Below, in pieces: positions 44,801 to 55,865 of a stretch of 64,000 nt of DNA. The DNA is from Artemisia argyi (lineage: Eukaryota; Streptophyta; Magnoliopsida; Asterales; Asteraceae). The number at the start of each line of letters is the position of its first letter. Within the stretch, counting starts at the first letter, position 1. The stretch spans positions 114,430,042 to 114,494,041 of the forward strand of contig CM060704.1 of assembly GCA_030686995.1 (NCBI GenBank), read 5' to 3'. A program made the translations under genes and the position numbers. Below the pieces are notes generated by a model. That model was not told the origin of the DNA. It saw only the letters and a program-made list of their open reading frames with translations, and did no database searches.

Positions 44801-47558
44801 GGATGAGGAGAAAACCGCGCTGCTTAAGGTTTTAAAGTCCCACAAGCAAGCAATGCTTGGAAGCTCTCAGACATAAAGGGTATTAACCCGGATTTTTGTA
44901 CACACAAAATCCTAATGGAAGAGGACTTTAAACCTGCCGTGCAGCATCAAAGAAGGGTAAATCCAAAAATCCACGAAGTTATCAAGGAAGAAGTTATAAA
45001 CTTCTCGATGCGGGATTGATTTACCCTATATCAGATAGTCCTTGGGTAAGCCCAATACATTGTGTTCCAAAAAAGGGTGGCATCACGGTTGTCACTAATG
45101 AGGATAACGAGTTAATACCAACTCGTTTGGTTACAGGGTGGTGAGTATGTATCGATTACAGAAAGCTTAACGAAGCGACCCGCAAAGACCATTTTCCTCT
45201 GCCCTTTATGGATCAAATGCTCGAAAGACTAGCGGGGAATGTGTATTATTGCTTCCTCGACGGCTTCTCGGGTTACTTCCAAATTCCCATTGATCCTCAG
45301 GATCAAGAGAAGACTACCTTCACATGCCCTTACAGAACATTTGCCTATCGTCGCATGCCTTTCTGGTTATGCAATGCTCCGGGCGCTTTCCAGAGGTGCA
45401 TGATGGCTATTTTCCACGACATGATCGGGAAAACCATGGAGGTATTCATGGATGACTTCTCAGTCATCGGGAATTCTTTCGACTCATGCCTCTCCCATTT
45501 AGAAAAAATGCTTCAACGTTGTGAAAACACTAATCATTGTCTAAACTGGGAGAAGAGCCATTTTATGGTTAAGGAGGGCATTGTCCTCGGCCATAAGATT
45601 TCAAAAAGTGGGATTAAGGTCGATAAGGCCAAAATTGATGTTATTGCTAAACTGCCTCATCCCACCACTGTTAAAGGAATAAGGAGTTTCCTCGGCCATG
45701 CCGGGTTCTATCGGAGATTCATAATGGATTTCTCGAAAATAGCCCGGCCCATGACTCATCTTCTTGAAATGGATGCTCCTTTCCTCTTTTCCCCCGAGTG
45801 CATCGAATCCTTGTTGCCCCCGACTGGGACTTACCCTTCAAACTTATGTGCGATGCTAGCGACTTCGCTATTGATGCAGTTCTGGGGCAACGCAAAACCA
45901 AACATTTCCAGCCAATACACTACGCAAGTAAGACCATGAATGAAGCTCAAACACACTATACCACCACAGAAAAAGAATTATTAGCTGTGGTATATGCCTT
46001 TGAAAAATTTCGATCTTACTTAATCTTAAACAAAAGCGTGGTGTATACGGACCATTTGGCTCTTAAATACCTGTTCACTAAACAGGATGCAAAGCCAAGA
46101 CTGCTCAGTTGGGTCATAAGAGATAAAAAAGGAGCAGAGAACCTTGCAGCTGATCACTTGTCCCGGTTAGAAAATCCTCATCAGGATATTCTCGAGAGAA
46201 AAGAAATTAATGAAACTTTTCCTCTGGAGACTCTAAATCTAATCTCTACTCGGGATGATGCCACTACCCCATGGTTTGCCGACTTTGCAAATTACCGTGC
46301 GGGTAATTTTGTTGTGAAAGGGATGTCGTTCCAACAGAAAAGAAAATTCTTTAAAGACGTAAAACATTACTTCTGGGACGACCCCTACTTGTTCAAAATA
46401 TGTGCGGATCAAGTCATCCGACGGTGTGTCCATGGCCAAGAAGCCATGGAAATTCTTAAAGCTTGTCATGATGGACCCACGGGAGGACATCATAACCCAA
46501 ACTACACCACCAAAAAGGTGTTTGATTCAGGATTCTTTTGGCCCACGATCTATAAAGACGCCCATGAACTTACCAAAACCTGTGAGGCTTGCCAGCGTCA
46601 CAGAAATATTTCCAAAAAGAATGAGATGCCGCAAAACGCCATCCAAGTTTGTGAAATATTTGATATGTGGGGCATTGATTTTATGGGGCCATTCCCGTCT
46701 TCACGAGGGAATAAATACATACTCGTGGCTGTCGACTATCTGTCAAAATGGGTTGAAGCAAAAGCTTTACCCACCAATGATGCCCGAGTAGTCGTTAAAT
46801 TTTTAAAGTCTCTCTTTGCCAGATTCGGGACTCCTCGTGCCATTATCAGTGATCGTGGCACTCACTTCTGTAATGAACAATTTGCAAGAGTGATGCTGAA
46901 ATATGGTGTAACTCACCGTCTTTCGACAGCATATCACCCCCAAACAAGTGGGCAGGTGGAGGTCTCAAATCGGGGTATTAAGAGAATTTTGGAGAGGACG
47001 GTTGGTGAAAACCGTGCCTCTTGGTCGGATAAGCTGGACGATGCATTATGGGCTTTCCGCACTGCTTACAAAACACCCATCGGGTGTACTCCATATAAGC
47101 TAGTGCACGGGAAAGCATGTCATCTTCCGATCGAATTAGAACATAAGGCCTATTGGGCCTTAAAACATGCAAATTTCGACCTTCAGACAGCGGGTGATCA
47201 CCGTAAAGTTCAACTAAACGAACTAAATGAATTACGTGATCAAGCTTACAAAAATTCTTTAATCTATAAAGAAAAGACTAAGAAGATACATGACTCTAAA
47301 ATTAAGAACCGCGTTTTCAACGTTGGTGACAGAGTTCTTCTTTTCAATTCAAGATTAAAAATTTTCTCGTGTAAACTAAAAACCCGTTGGTCTGGACCAT
47401 TTACTATAGCAAAAGTATACCCATATGGAACTGTTGAGTTATTGTAACCCGACGGTCCCAATTTCAAAGTAAATGGTCATCGGCTAAAACACTATTTTGG
47501 AGGGGACATACAACCAATGGTTGTCCCGGATCTCCAAACTTACCCCATGGACCAATAA
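41874..47558 (+). pseudogene. Element B gag-pol, copy 2 (full length, several lesions)
   Basis: Most complete autonomous-type polyprotein here. Order: Gag core (from 41874); CX2CX3HX4C knuckle (42789-42827); Asn/Gln-rich tail; protease ALADLGAS (about 43986-44009); linker; RT with FMDDF (45444-45458); RNase H with DASDFAI and the EKELLA block (45966 on); integrase HHCC (about 46483 on) and DDE core (46671, 46846, 46951). Lesions: TGA 42936-42938, TAG 43293-43295, one-base losses near 44853 and 44997, TGA 45142-45144, a 39-base deletion near 45808, a 27-base deletion near 46116 and TAA 47445-47447. RT also has PFWLCNAP instead of PFGLCNAP. No env-like ORF follows pol. Confidence 0.88.
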
Positions 47559-48421
47559 ATTCGGGGTCGAGTCAAGCTAGCGACTCGGTTAACAAAAACA
47601 GTAGCTTCCCCAAGGACAATTTAATTCGGGGTCGAGTCAAGCTAGCGACTCGGTAATCAAAAACAGTAGCTACCTCATGGACAATTTATTCGAGGTCGAG
47701 TCAAGCTAGCGACTCGGTAATCAAAAATAGTAGCAATATGGGTTTTCACCCATATTTCTGTCTTCTTACCCCTTTCTACCACCCTAGTGTGGGGGAGATG
47801 AGCCACATGTTGTATATATGTATATATTCTTTTCAAAAAATATTAAGGGCAATATTCAGTTCTAAGTGTGGGGGAGAGTTCTCACGAATTCAAAACACAT
47901 GTTCCATCAAGAACCCCCATTTGATCAAAATTACCAGTTTTTTCACACTTAGAAATGCAAATAATGGTTATCAATCCACCATGTCTAACCCACAAAAGGG
48001 TTGGCTAGTCCAGGAGCAAACGGCTTTTGGTAAAGATATCTCAAATCCGTTGATGGCTTGCAATTTGCCCAAAATTGTATGGTTCCTCAACTCCCCATAT
48101 CCCATAAAGCGAATGAGTTGGCTTGCCCGCAAGATTATGGCTTGTGGTAAAGGCCGTGGAAAAACCATAATTGGTAATCAGCTCACCAAGATGTTGACTA
48201 TTCCATCAAGAGTTGGCTAGTCCAGAAGCAAACGGCTTTTGGTAAAGACAAATCAAATCCGTTGACAGCTGGTGGTTTGCTCAAAATCAGACGGTTATCA
48301 GGTGTACCACAGTTCTTACATCTGGCTACTCCAGAAGTGATGGCTTTTGGTAAAGAGTAAAAATCCATTAAAATTTTCTCAAAAGATTGCTAGGGACTAG
48401 CAATAGTTTAGTGTGGGGGAT
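47559..48421 (+). other. Element B copy 2 3' module
   Basis: Three CGAGTC stem-loop repeats (47568-47587, 47633-47652, 47697-47716), polypurine-like motifs near 47788 and 47864, a weakened AATATT hairpin near 47840, the four-unit stem array (47998-48370) and the polypurine tract at about 48410-48420. Confidence 0.75.
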
Positions 48422-51400
48422 TGATGAGTGTCTAAATACTCATCATTTTATACTATTCTGAACTGCCAAAACATCTAAAAACACTCAAATATGCATCAAA
48501 ATACTTAAAATATTTTAGAAGTGTGTTTTATATGTTTCAAATGCAAAATAATCAAAAACAGATGAAAAACGTACAAAGTTTGCATAATTGGCAGTTTCAG
48601 TCCCTCAAGTTTCAAAAGTTGTCAAAACTAGTCCCTGGTAAATCAAAACATGAAAAATATCATCAAAGGTCCTTAGGGATTCATAAGTTGTCAAGTTTAG
48701 TCCTTTAAAGTTAAAAAATTGTAAAATGACAACTTTAGTCCCTCAAGTTTGAAAAATGTCAAATATAGTCCTTAAGGTTTTAAAAATGGAAAAATATGAA
48801 AAAAAAGCCTTGAACTATTCTTAAATGACAGAATTGGTCCTTATGATAACTTTTGGGAAATCACAACTTAAACCCTTGAAAATTTAGAAAATTACAGTTT
48901 GGTCCCTGGAGTTTGAGAAATTGGCAGAAAAGGTCCCTTGATTTTAAAAAATAAAAATATTACATCTTTGGTCCTTGGGATATTCATAAAATGCATAAAT
49001 GGTCCTTATATCTACTTTGGAAATATTGCAAATTCAGTCCTTTATGTTTGCAAAAATTACATAATTGGTCCTTGTGATACTAATAACCAACCGGACCCTT
49101 TTATTATAAATCCAAAACCAAAACAAATCCAAAACCAAGCCTAGTCCAAAACATACCCAAGCCCACCCTTCCTTTTCTTGGCCCAATCAACCCTCGGCCC
49201 ACACCCTTAATAAATATAAACGGGGGTTTGACCCCGTTTGACTTCCCAAAACCGCCAAACCACATAACACTGTTCATCCCTCTCCTCCCCAACCTTAAAC
49301 CTGAAACCAAGTGGTTTTACCACCACCTCACCACCCCTATAGCTCATCCCCTACTCTCACCTCACCACCTTTCCACTCACAGCCAAACCACATCACCAAT
49401 TAATGCATCCCCACACCATTTTTCACTCCAAACCATACCTGCACCCTGTTTTTCTTCCATATCACCTCAACTTGTTTGACAACCATCTCAATTGTCCCTT
49501 GCCACCTCCACATCCTTCCAATAATCTTTAATTGCTCAGCTTTGGCCCCAAGTAAACGTGGGGACTTTTGGCGCCAAAATCATTTAAACGGCTAGGATCA
49601 TGTCAGAGCAATGGATGGTCAAGATCACAAATGGGATATGCTCAGAGACTCACAAGGAACCCTAATTGAGCCTATAAAAGGAATAGAAGCAGAAGAGAAG
49701 CCTATCTAGTTTTTTTCAATTAATGTATGTCGTATTAATTTCTTTTAAGAGTTCAAGTGTAATTTAAGCTTTAAAAGTTTCAAGTAATCATTCTCAGTGT
49801 ACTAGTAAGCTTTTCAGTTAATAAGAATCAAGTTTGTTTTGTTATCTCAGTTAATGCAATTTTCAATTTCATTTCAAATTTCTGAATAAGCTTTGTTCTT
49901 GTTATTGTTAGATTATAAAGACTCATAAGATCATATAAGCTCCTAATAAGCTCAATAAAGCTTCTAGTAACTTATAAATCAGTTCCACAAAACAAATTTG
50001 GTCAATGAAAGTCAACTATAGCAATTGGATTTGATTTCTGGGATTTAGAGCTGATTTGGAAGCATAAGGAAGCTTTGGAGTTGGGTTTAGATCCTCAGGG
50101 AGGAATTAGGATTGTTCTTGGTTCATGGTTTGAGCAGGAATGCATCTTGTAAGTTCTAAAAAACTCATTTCCTAAATCTTACTGTAGCTTTGCTTAATTA
50201 ATGCTTATTCAGCTTTTATGTGTTTACTTTGTTGTATTTAATAATATTATTGCTTAAAATACATAGCTTGTTCAATAGATATTATAGTTTCTTTGAATTC
50301 CATTTTAACTGTCAAAATTAGTATACTTGTTAAACTTGGATAATTGATGTTAAGTTCTGTGTTTCAGTGCTCATTCTAGCTTAATTAACCATAATAAGTT
50401 GTTTTGAATCTGTTTCATAAGCTCTTATAACTTGTTGCTTCATAAATCATAAAACAGTCAACCTTAGGTAGTGTTTGGATCAGTGTGATCCTGGGAGTTC
50501 TATTACACAATTGTTGTTGTTCTGTGTTTACACAAGTAACTTGGGATCATATTAGCTCAGAGTATTCATAATAACTAGGTCTTATTATTAAGAAAGTCAA
50601 AATCACCAAGAGATAGGCATAATTTCCATCTGTGTTGGATTTAGAGTAGCATAAGCCCCATAACCATTCATAAGTTAGTGATTTAGCTTATTTTAGTCTT
50701 AACATAGCTTTTTATAACATAATCATTCAAAAAATCAAGTTAGAAGTTCATTTTAGTCAACTTAGTTTAAAATCTCAAAAAGTCAAATTGTGCTTTGACA
50801 GAAAAAACCAAAAAGTCAAGGAATTTTATAGAATTTAGTATTGTGATTCAGCCTCTGAAACTTTTTGGGATTGAATTCCCCCAGCTAGTCTTTAGTTTCT
50901 CACCATTGTTACATTTTTATGAATTTTATTGTGGACCCCACAAAGCTTGAAACACACCTGCAGGGAAGGAAACCTCCCCTGCACCAGCAGACCACCACAA
51001 CACCACCACCTTTGGTGGCTGTTGTAGGCCAACCCAGTGGGTCCCAGTGGCTCATCTTTGATTGTTTCAACCCCCCTCCTACCAGGGGTCATACATTGAC
51101 CCTTTGTTTGACCTAGACCTCAGTGGACCCCACCTAGAATCAACCCTAAACTTTGTCCCATTTCTGTCTTAGAAACTAAGTTTGGAATTGCTTATTGTGG
51201 TCTTGTAGCTTAATCTTATAGCTTATTTGACTAAAACTTGCTCAAACATGTCCAAGTAACTTGTGTGTATCTGATTTAACCAGTGTGGACCCCACATAAC
51301 TCCATTTGAGCTTATTTCTTTGTGTGGTCAAACTTAGTCAACTGTCTTGGGTAATAAGCACTCTCAGTGCTTATTCTGAATTTCTAAATTAGTTGTCTTT

Positions 51401-52613
51401 GTAAAAGTTTCCTATTTTAAGTATTTTAATTGTTTTATAAAAGAAAAAACAGAAAAAGCCAACTTTAATTATAGTGATAGCTTCTATTTAATAGAAATTA
51501 TCTATTTAATTTTCCTTTCAGCTTATTAATAAGCACTTGTCCAATTTTATAATTTTCTTAATTTTTTATTACCTTTAAGTAGCTAAAATAATATTCTTAG
51601 ATTTTTCCTAAGCAGTTTACTATTTATTAGATTTAAAAATAGTTTAAATAATTAAATAGGTAATATTAGTAATTAAATAGTTTTCTTTAATTTTAATTAA
51701 CAACAGTATAATTTTATATTTTTCCTAAGTTTTATAAAGTAGTTAAGACTTTTAGAAAATAGTTTCATAATTTCCACTGTCAATTTTCCAATTTTCCTAT
51801 TTAATTTAATTAAATTAGATTTAAAATAATTAATAAGTAATTAATGAGTGAAATAGCCTAAAATATAATTTTTAGAAGTTTTTATAATTTTGTAGGATTC
51901 CTGTGATGGTTAAATAGTTTTATAAATTTTATCATAATTTTCTAAGTTAATTTAGTATTAATAGTAATTTAAAATAGTTTAATTAGTTTAATTAAGATAA
52001 ATAGTTTTTAATTAATAGAAAACTCATAAAAAGACAAAAATATTTATTTTCATTTTTTATACTTTCTTCAAGTTCTTTTTAAGGTTTAGAAATTATTTTT
52101 GCAAGTTTTTAGTTTAAATTGTAATCTTTATAATTTTAGGTAATTTAACTTAGGTTTAATTTACTTATTAAATAGTTTTAATAAATTAAATAGTAATTAA
52201 ATATTAAAATAATCATTTTCATAATTTTAATATCATTTTAGATTTCCTTTTAATTTTAAGTTTTAAAAAGTGTCACTTGTACCCCCTATAGTTTGTAACT
52301 TGTTAAAACCAATTTTTTTCTGTCTGTTATCTGATTTTCTAATTTGTGCTTTTGTGTGTATCTCTGTTATTGTTTTTATCATTTCATATTATCCAAATAC
52401 CAAGTAATCAGTAGTATAATCATTCCCCAATCATTTTTGTTACTGTCCTCAGTACCACTCATTCCTCTAATCGTTCAAAATACAATTTCAATCTCGTTGG
52501 GATTTAACGACCCGGGGATTTCTCTATATTTCCACGGTCAATAATAACTTGCACTTTCTCCTAGGTGGGCCTATCAACTGCACACGGTTGACTGGTTGCT
52601 TTCGGAGGAGTCA
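48422..52613 (+). repeat. Element B fourth (outer right) LTR, 4192 bp
   Basis: TGATGAGTGTCT to GGAGGAGTCA, then TSD ACTAC. A 14-base gap at about 49983 explains the shorter length. E2F-like site 49566-49579, AACGGCTA 49587-49594, TATAAAAG 49673-49680. Its 3' half differs from the second and third LTRs at many sites where those two agree. No gene. Confidence 0.92.
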
Positions 52614-52618
52614 ACTAC
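52614..52618 (+). other. Right target site duplication of the B array (ACTAC)
   Basis: Same five bases as 12266-12270, directly after the last LTR. Confidence 0.9.
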
Positions 52619-53658
52619 CCTTGTCAAGATGCTTCGATGGGGCAAGGTTCGGGTCACGGGTCTTACCACGGTTCTATGCCTATTGATGACGATGACGATG
52701 TCGAAGAGACATCACCCTTCAAGCCAAAGAAGCATTCGCGGCGTGCTACAAAGGCGAATGACAAAGACAAAGAACCCGAACCGAACAAAAGGGTCGAACA
52801 ATGGTCAAAGGCCGAAGAGGTCGCGCTTTGTAGAGCTTTCATCTTTATTTCGAAAAATGACAGAAAAAGAAACGCTATGAACCGACACCGCTTTTTGGGA
52901 GTTGGTGATATGGTACTTTAAAAAAGAAAATGGTTCAGACTGGACATACAACTCAATCATGTCCAAATGGAAGACTAGGATTCATGGTCCAGTTGCGAAT
53001 TTTTGTGCTATTATGGATAGTGTCAAGTATACGCATGGAAGTTGTGAAAATGATACAGACGATAAAGACAAAGCTCTACAGGAGTATCGTGTGCGTTACG
53101 TTCATGATTTCAATTTGTTGGAGTGTTGGAAAATATTGAGGGGTCATGCTGCTTGGAAGAGGGAGATGCCTATTTTCCAATCGAATAGTTAGAAGAAATC
53201 AAAGGGTTTAACAACTACGTCGGGGTCAATACGAGGTCCCCCGAATTTTCAAGACTTGGATGATAATGATTATACGGAGGATGATACTAGAGAATCACGA
53301 CCACAAGGTCGTGACGTAGCCAGGAAGAAATCACCATCCTCCTCTCGTGATCCACCACAATCATGGACAAGTTCGCTAGCATCTACCTTTTGGAATTTGA
53401 AGCCGTAAAAACCGTCAACATCGGAGAAAAATAAAGAGCGTGAAGAGTGGAAAGCATTCAAGGAAAAAGAGCTAGCGATGAAAAGAGAAAAAATGGAACA
53501 AGTGCTAGCGATCAAAAGAGAGAAAATGGAACTTCAACGAAAGCAAGTGGAACTCCAAGAGAACCAAGTGTAACTCATGGACATCACAAAACGAGAGCAA
53601 GACTTGATTTTCTACAATTCAGCAATCGACCCAAATTTGCCCCAACGACAACAAAATT
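52614..53658 (+). pseudogene. Harbinger ORF1 (Myb/SANT-like), 3' fragment
   Basis: The frame from 12270 continues: acidic PIDDDDDVEET, basic KPKKHSRR, then a Myb/SANT-like start (EQWSKAEEVALCRAF). A frameshift near 52870 moves the rest (SDWTYNSIMSKWKTRI, ALQEYRVRY, ILRGHAAWKREMPIFQS) to another frame. After a stop near 53190, a charged coiled-coil-like tail (KEKELAMKREKMEQ onward) extends to about 53658, with a further TAA near 53572. The layout fits the NAM-associated/Myb-like ORF1 family of plant Harbinger elements. Broken by B, by at least one frameshift and by stops. Confidence 0.7.
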
Positions 53659-54252
53659 AACTTTTGCAGATTAAGGCAGGAATCAAGAAACGCTACAAAT
53701 ATATTACTTATTTAAGTTTTTAATACTTTAAGGTTTAGTAGTTTATGTTTTTAATATAGTACTGTATGTAATGTTTTAATTTCGTATCGTTTTATTTTAT
53801 GTTTATATAACGTTTACGTTTTTATTAATAAAATTTAAGTATGTATTAAAAATGATTTTTTTTGGAAAAAGAAATATATTCAATATGTGTCACCACTGTG
53901 ACACTTTGATTGCGTTAGTTGCTGAAGAGAGAAAGCTGACGTTGCAGCCAGAAAGATGATATAATACGGGTTACGAGTGTGGCAAGCCTAAGGCTGTTTG
54001 CAATAATGACCTCGACCGATTCGGTCTCAAGCGGTCAAGGCGGTCGTCATTGGTGTGAGCATGGGGTCGCGACCGAGAAACAAGGGAGAATTACATTTTA
54101 TCGGTCTCAAGCTCGACCGATTCACAAGGCATCTATTTTGTTGTGTTTGATCCAAATCTCCCCCACTTTGTATACTTGTGACCGTTTGTGACTAAAAAAA
54201 AAAAATTACCGGTTGAATTGTAATGTTGGGCAAAAAAAAAAAAAAATCCCCC

Positions 54253-54260
54253 TATAAATA
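54253..54260 (+). promoter_or_regulatory. TATA box of the H2 transposase gene
   Basis: TATAAATA, 66 bases before the ATG, followed by an A/C-rich leader. H1's ORF1 has an equivalent box at 11854. Confidence 0.6.
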
Positions 54261-54325
54261 CACAACTAAACAACACTTCAATTCACACAATCCCATTTCA
54301 AAAAATCTATATATTTTCTCACACC

Positions 54326-55507
54326 ATGAATTCTTACGATATATTTTTTGCCGAATCGGATGATGAAGATGAAGTTAGTAACGAGTTTTTGATGTTTGCG
54401 GAAGATTGTTGGGAGGCTTATCAAGCGTCACAACCTAATAAGGCATTACGAAACCGTGTTGATAGGGATCGTGTGGGTGCTCATGACCGTTTAGTGGCTG
54501 CTTACTTCTGCGCTAACCCAACATACGGCGATGAACAATTCCATGATCGTTTCCGAATGAGCCGCAGACTATTCACAGGAATTGTACGAGAGGTAACCGA
54601 TCATTCACCTTATTTCCAACAAACTCCTAATTGTGCTGGCGAACTTGGTATTTCTCCTTTGATAAAAATTACTTCCTCAATTCGTCAATTGGCATACGGA
54701 GTCAATCCTGATATGCTTGACGAATATGTGCAAATGGGTTCGTCAACAGTTCGTGCGTGTCTCTATAAATTTTGTGAGGCCATCATGGAGTTATATGGTG
54801 CAGAGTATTTGCAAAAGCCGACGGTTACTGACGTTGACAGACTCTATGAGCATCACCATCGATATCATGGGTTTTTGGGGCAGTTAGGAAGCATTGATTG
54901 TACAGATTGGCCGTGGGAGAATTGCCCACATGCTTTAAAAGCTCAATTTTGTAGGGGTGAGCACGGGAAAACTCCTTTCATTTTATTGGAAGCGATCACC
55001 TCTCATGATTTATGGATTTGGCATGCCTTCTTTGGTGTTGCCGGTATGAACAATGACGTAAATGTTTTACGTGCATCCCCTCTTTTCAATAATCTCAAAA
55101 TGGGGAGAGCGCCAGATGTGGAATTCGTTGCTAATAGCGTGCCTTATAAACGGGGATATTATCTTGCTGATGGGATATATCCGGAATACTCTGTTATTGT
55201 GAAGTCTATTAGAAATCCAGGGACGCATGATGAAAAGCGTCAATTATATAAGAGGATGCACGAAGCAGCAAGAAAAGATGTGGAACGTGCTTTTGGTGTA
55301 CTAAAGAAGAAGTTCCTAATGATTAAACATCCGGCTAAGGGATTTAACAAAGAGCGTCTTGGACATATTATGTACACATGCATCATATTACATAATATGA
55401 TAATTCAAGACAAAGGGCGGGCGATATCTCCCGAATTCTTTCCAGCTGAGCAGCACCGTTCTTATGATCCCTTAAATACGCATAAGGAATCATTGCAAAA
55501 TTACTAG
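54326..55507 (+). CDS. PIF/Harbinger transposase (393 aa, intact)
   Basis: Encodes the enzyme that cuts and joins Harbinger ends, acting in the nucleus. The ORF runs from MNSYD after a TATA box and leader to TAG. After an acidic N-terminus come a helix-turn-helix-like region (FRMSRRLFTGIVREV, around residues 72-90) and the DDE nuclease: first Asp in GSIDCTDWPWENCP, second in the GVAGMNNDVNVL block, a further Asp in YYLADGIYPEYS, and the Glu in DVERAFGVLKKKF. The ending RLGHIMYTCIILHNMII is typical of plant transposon proteins. Length fits the family (about 400 aa). No stop or frameshift is seen, so it may still be functional. Confidence 0.88.
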   Translation: MNSYDIFFAESDDEDEVSNEFLMFAEDCWEAYQASQPNKALRNRVDRDRVGAHDRLVAAYFCANPTYGDEQFHDRFRMSRRLFTGIVREVTDHSPYFQQTPNCAGELGISPLIKITSSIRQLAYGVNPDMLDEYVQMGSSTVRACLYKFCEAIMELYGAEYLQKPTVTDVDRLYEHHHRYHGFLGQLGSIDCTDWPWENCPHALKAQFCRGEHGKTPFILLEAITSHDLWIWHAFFGVAGMNNDVNVLRASPLFNNLKMGRAPDVEFVANSVPYKRGYYLADGIYPEYSVIVKSIRNPGTHDEKRQLYKRMHEAARKDVERAFGVLKKKFLMIKHPAKGFNKERLGHIMYTCIILHNMIIQDKGRAISPEFFPAEQHRSYDPLNTHKESLQNY

Positions 55508-55706
55508 GGAGATATGCAACAAAACAACTTATCTTAGCCTCAAAGCCGATTTGGTGGAACACATTTGGCAGCATCATAATAATCCAAACTAGTTTAGTCG
55601 TTTTATCGTAATGTTTTTTTTTAATGTTATTTGAATTCTATTGTAATGTTTTTATTTTATTTGAATTAATATGTAACGTTTTAATTATTAATGAAATTTT
55701 AGTTTG

Positions 55707-55748
<42 letters not shown>

Positions 55749-55865
55749 TCGCCTTTACTGTGGCACTGAATCGCCTGTAGGTCGCTGAAGAAAGAAAGCT
55801 GACATGGCAAAAAAAAAAAGAGAAGGATTAACCCTTATTCTCGGTCCTTAGTGCAAGTAGCCTAA

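Larger units (their letters stand above)
12271..52613 (+). mobile_element. Element B: tandem Athila-type LTR retrotransposon array with nested insertions
   Basis: Order: LTR fragment 12271-12600, internal remnant 12601-13537, LTR 13538-17744, internal copy 1 17745-35611 (holding element C and a 472-bp insertion), LTR 35612-41236 (holding solo LTR D), internal copy 2 41237-48421, LTR 48422-52613. Only the outer ends carry a target duplication. Adjacent units share their LTR, the product expected from unequal LTR-LTR recombination rather than from separate insertions. Confidence 0.88.
52614..53988 (+). mobile_element. Harbinger-type element H1, right part
   Basis: Continuation of 11647-12270 after the B array. 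It holds the rest of ORF1 and an AT-rich 3' region (53659-53880) with homology to the 3' region of H2. The putative right TIR ends GTGTGGCAAGCC at 53988, followed by TAA. The TAA is also the left TSD of H2, so H2 seems to have inserted at H1's own flanking target. Confidence 0.6.
53992..55862 (+). mobile_element. Harbinger-type element H2 (1871 bp) with transposase
   Basis: Left TIR GGCTGTTTGCAATAATGACC (53992-54011) matches the inverted right end (55843-55862) at 16 of 20 positions. Both sides carry TAA (53989-53991, 55863-55865), the usual PIF/Harbinger TWA duplication. Contents: promoter with TATAAATA (54253-54260), one intact transposase gene, and an AT-rich 3' region with a 35-A run (about 55711-55745). 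No ORF1 is present; the nearest ORF1 is in H1. Confidence 0.65.
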
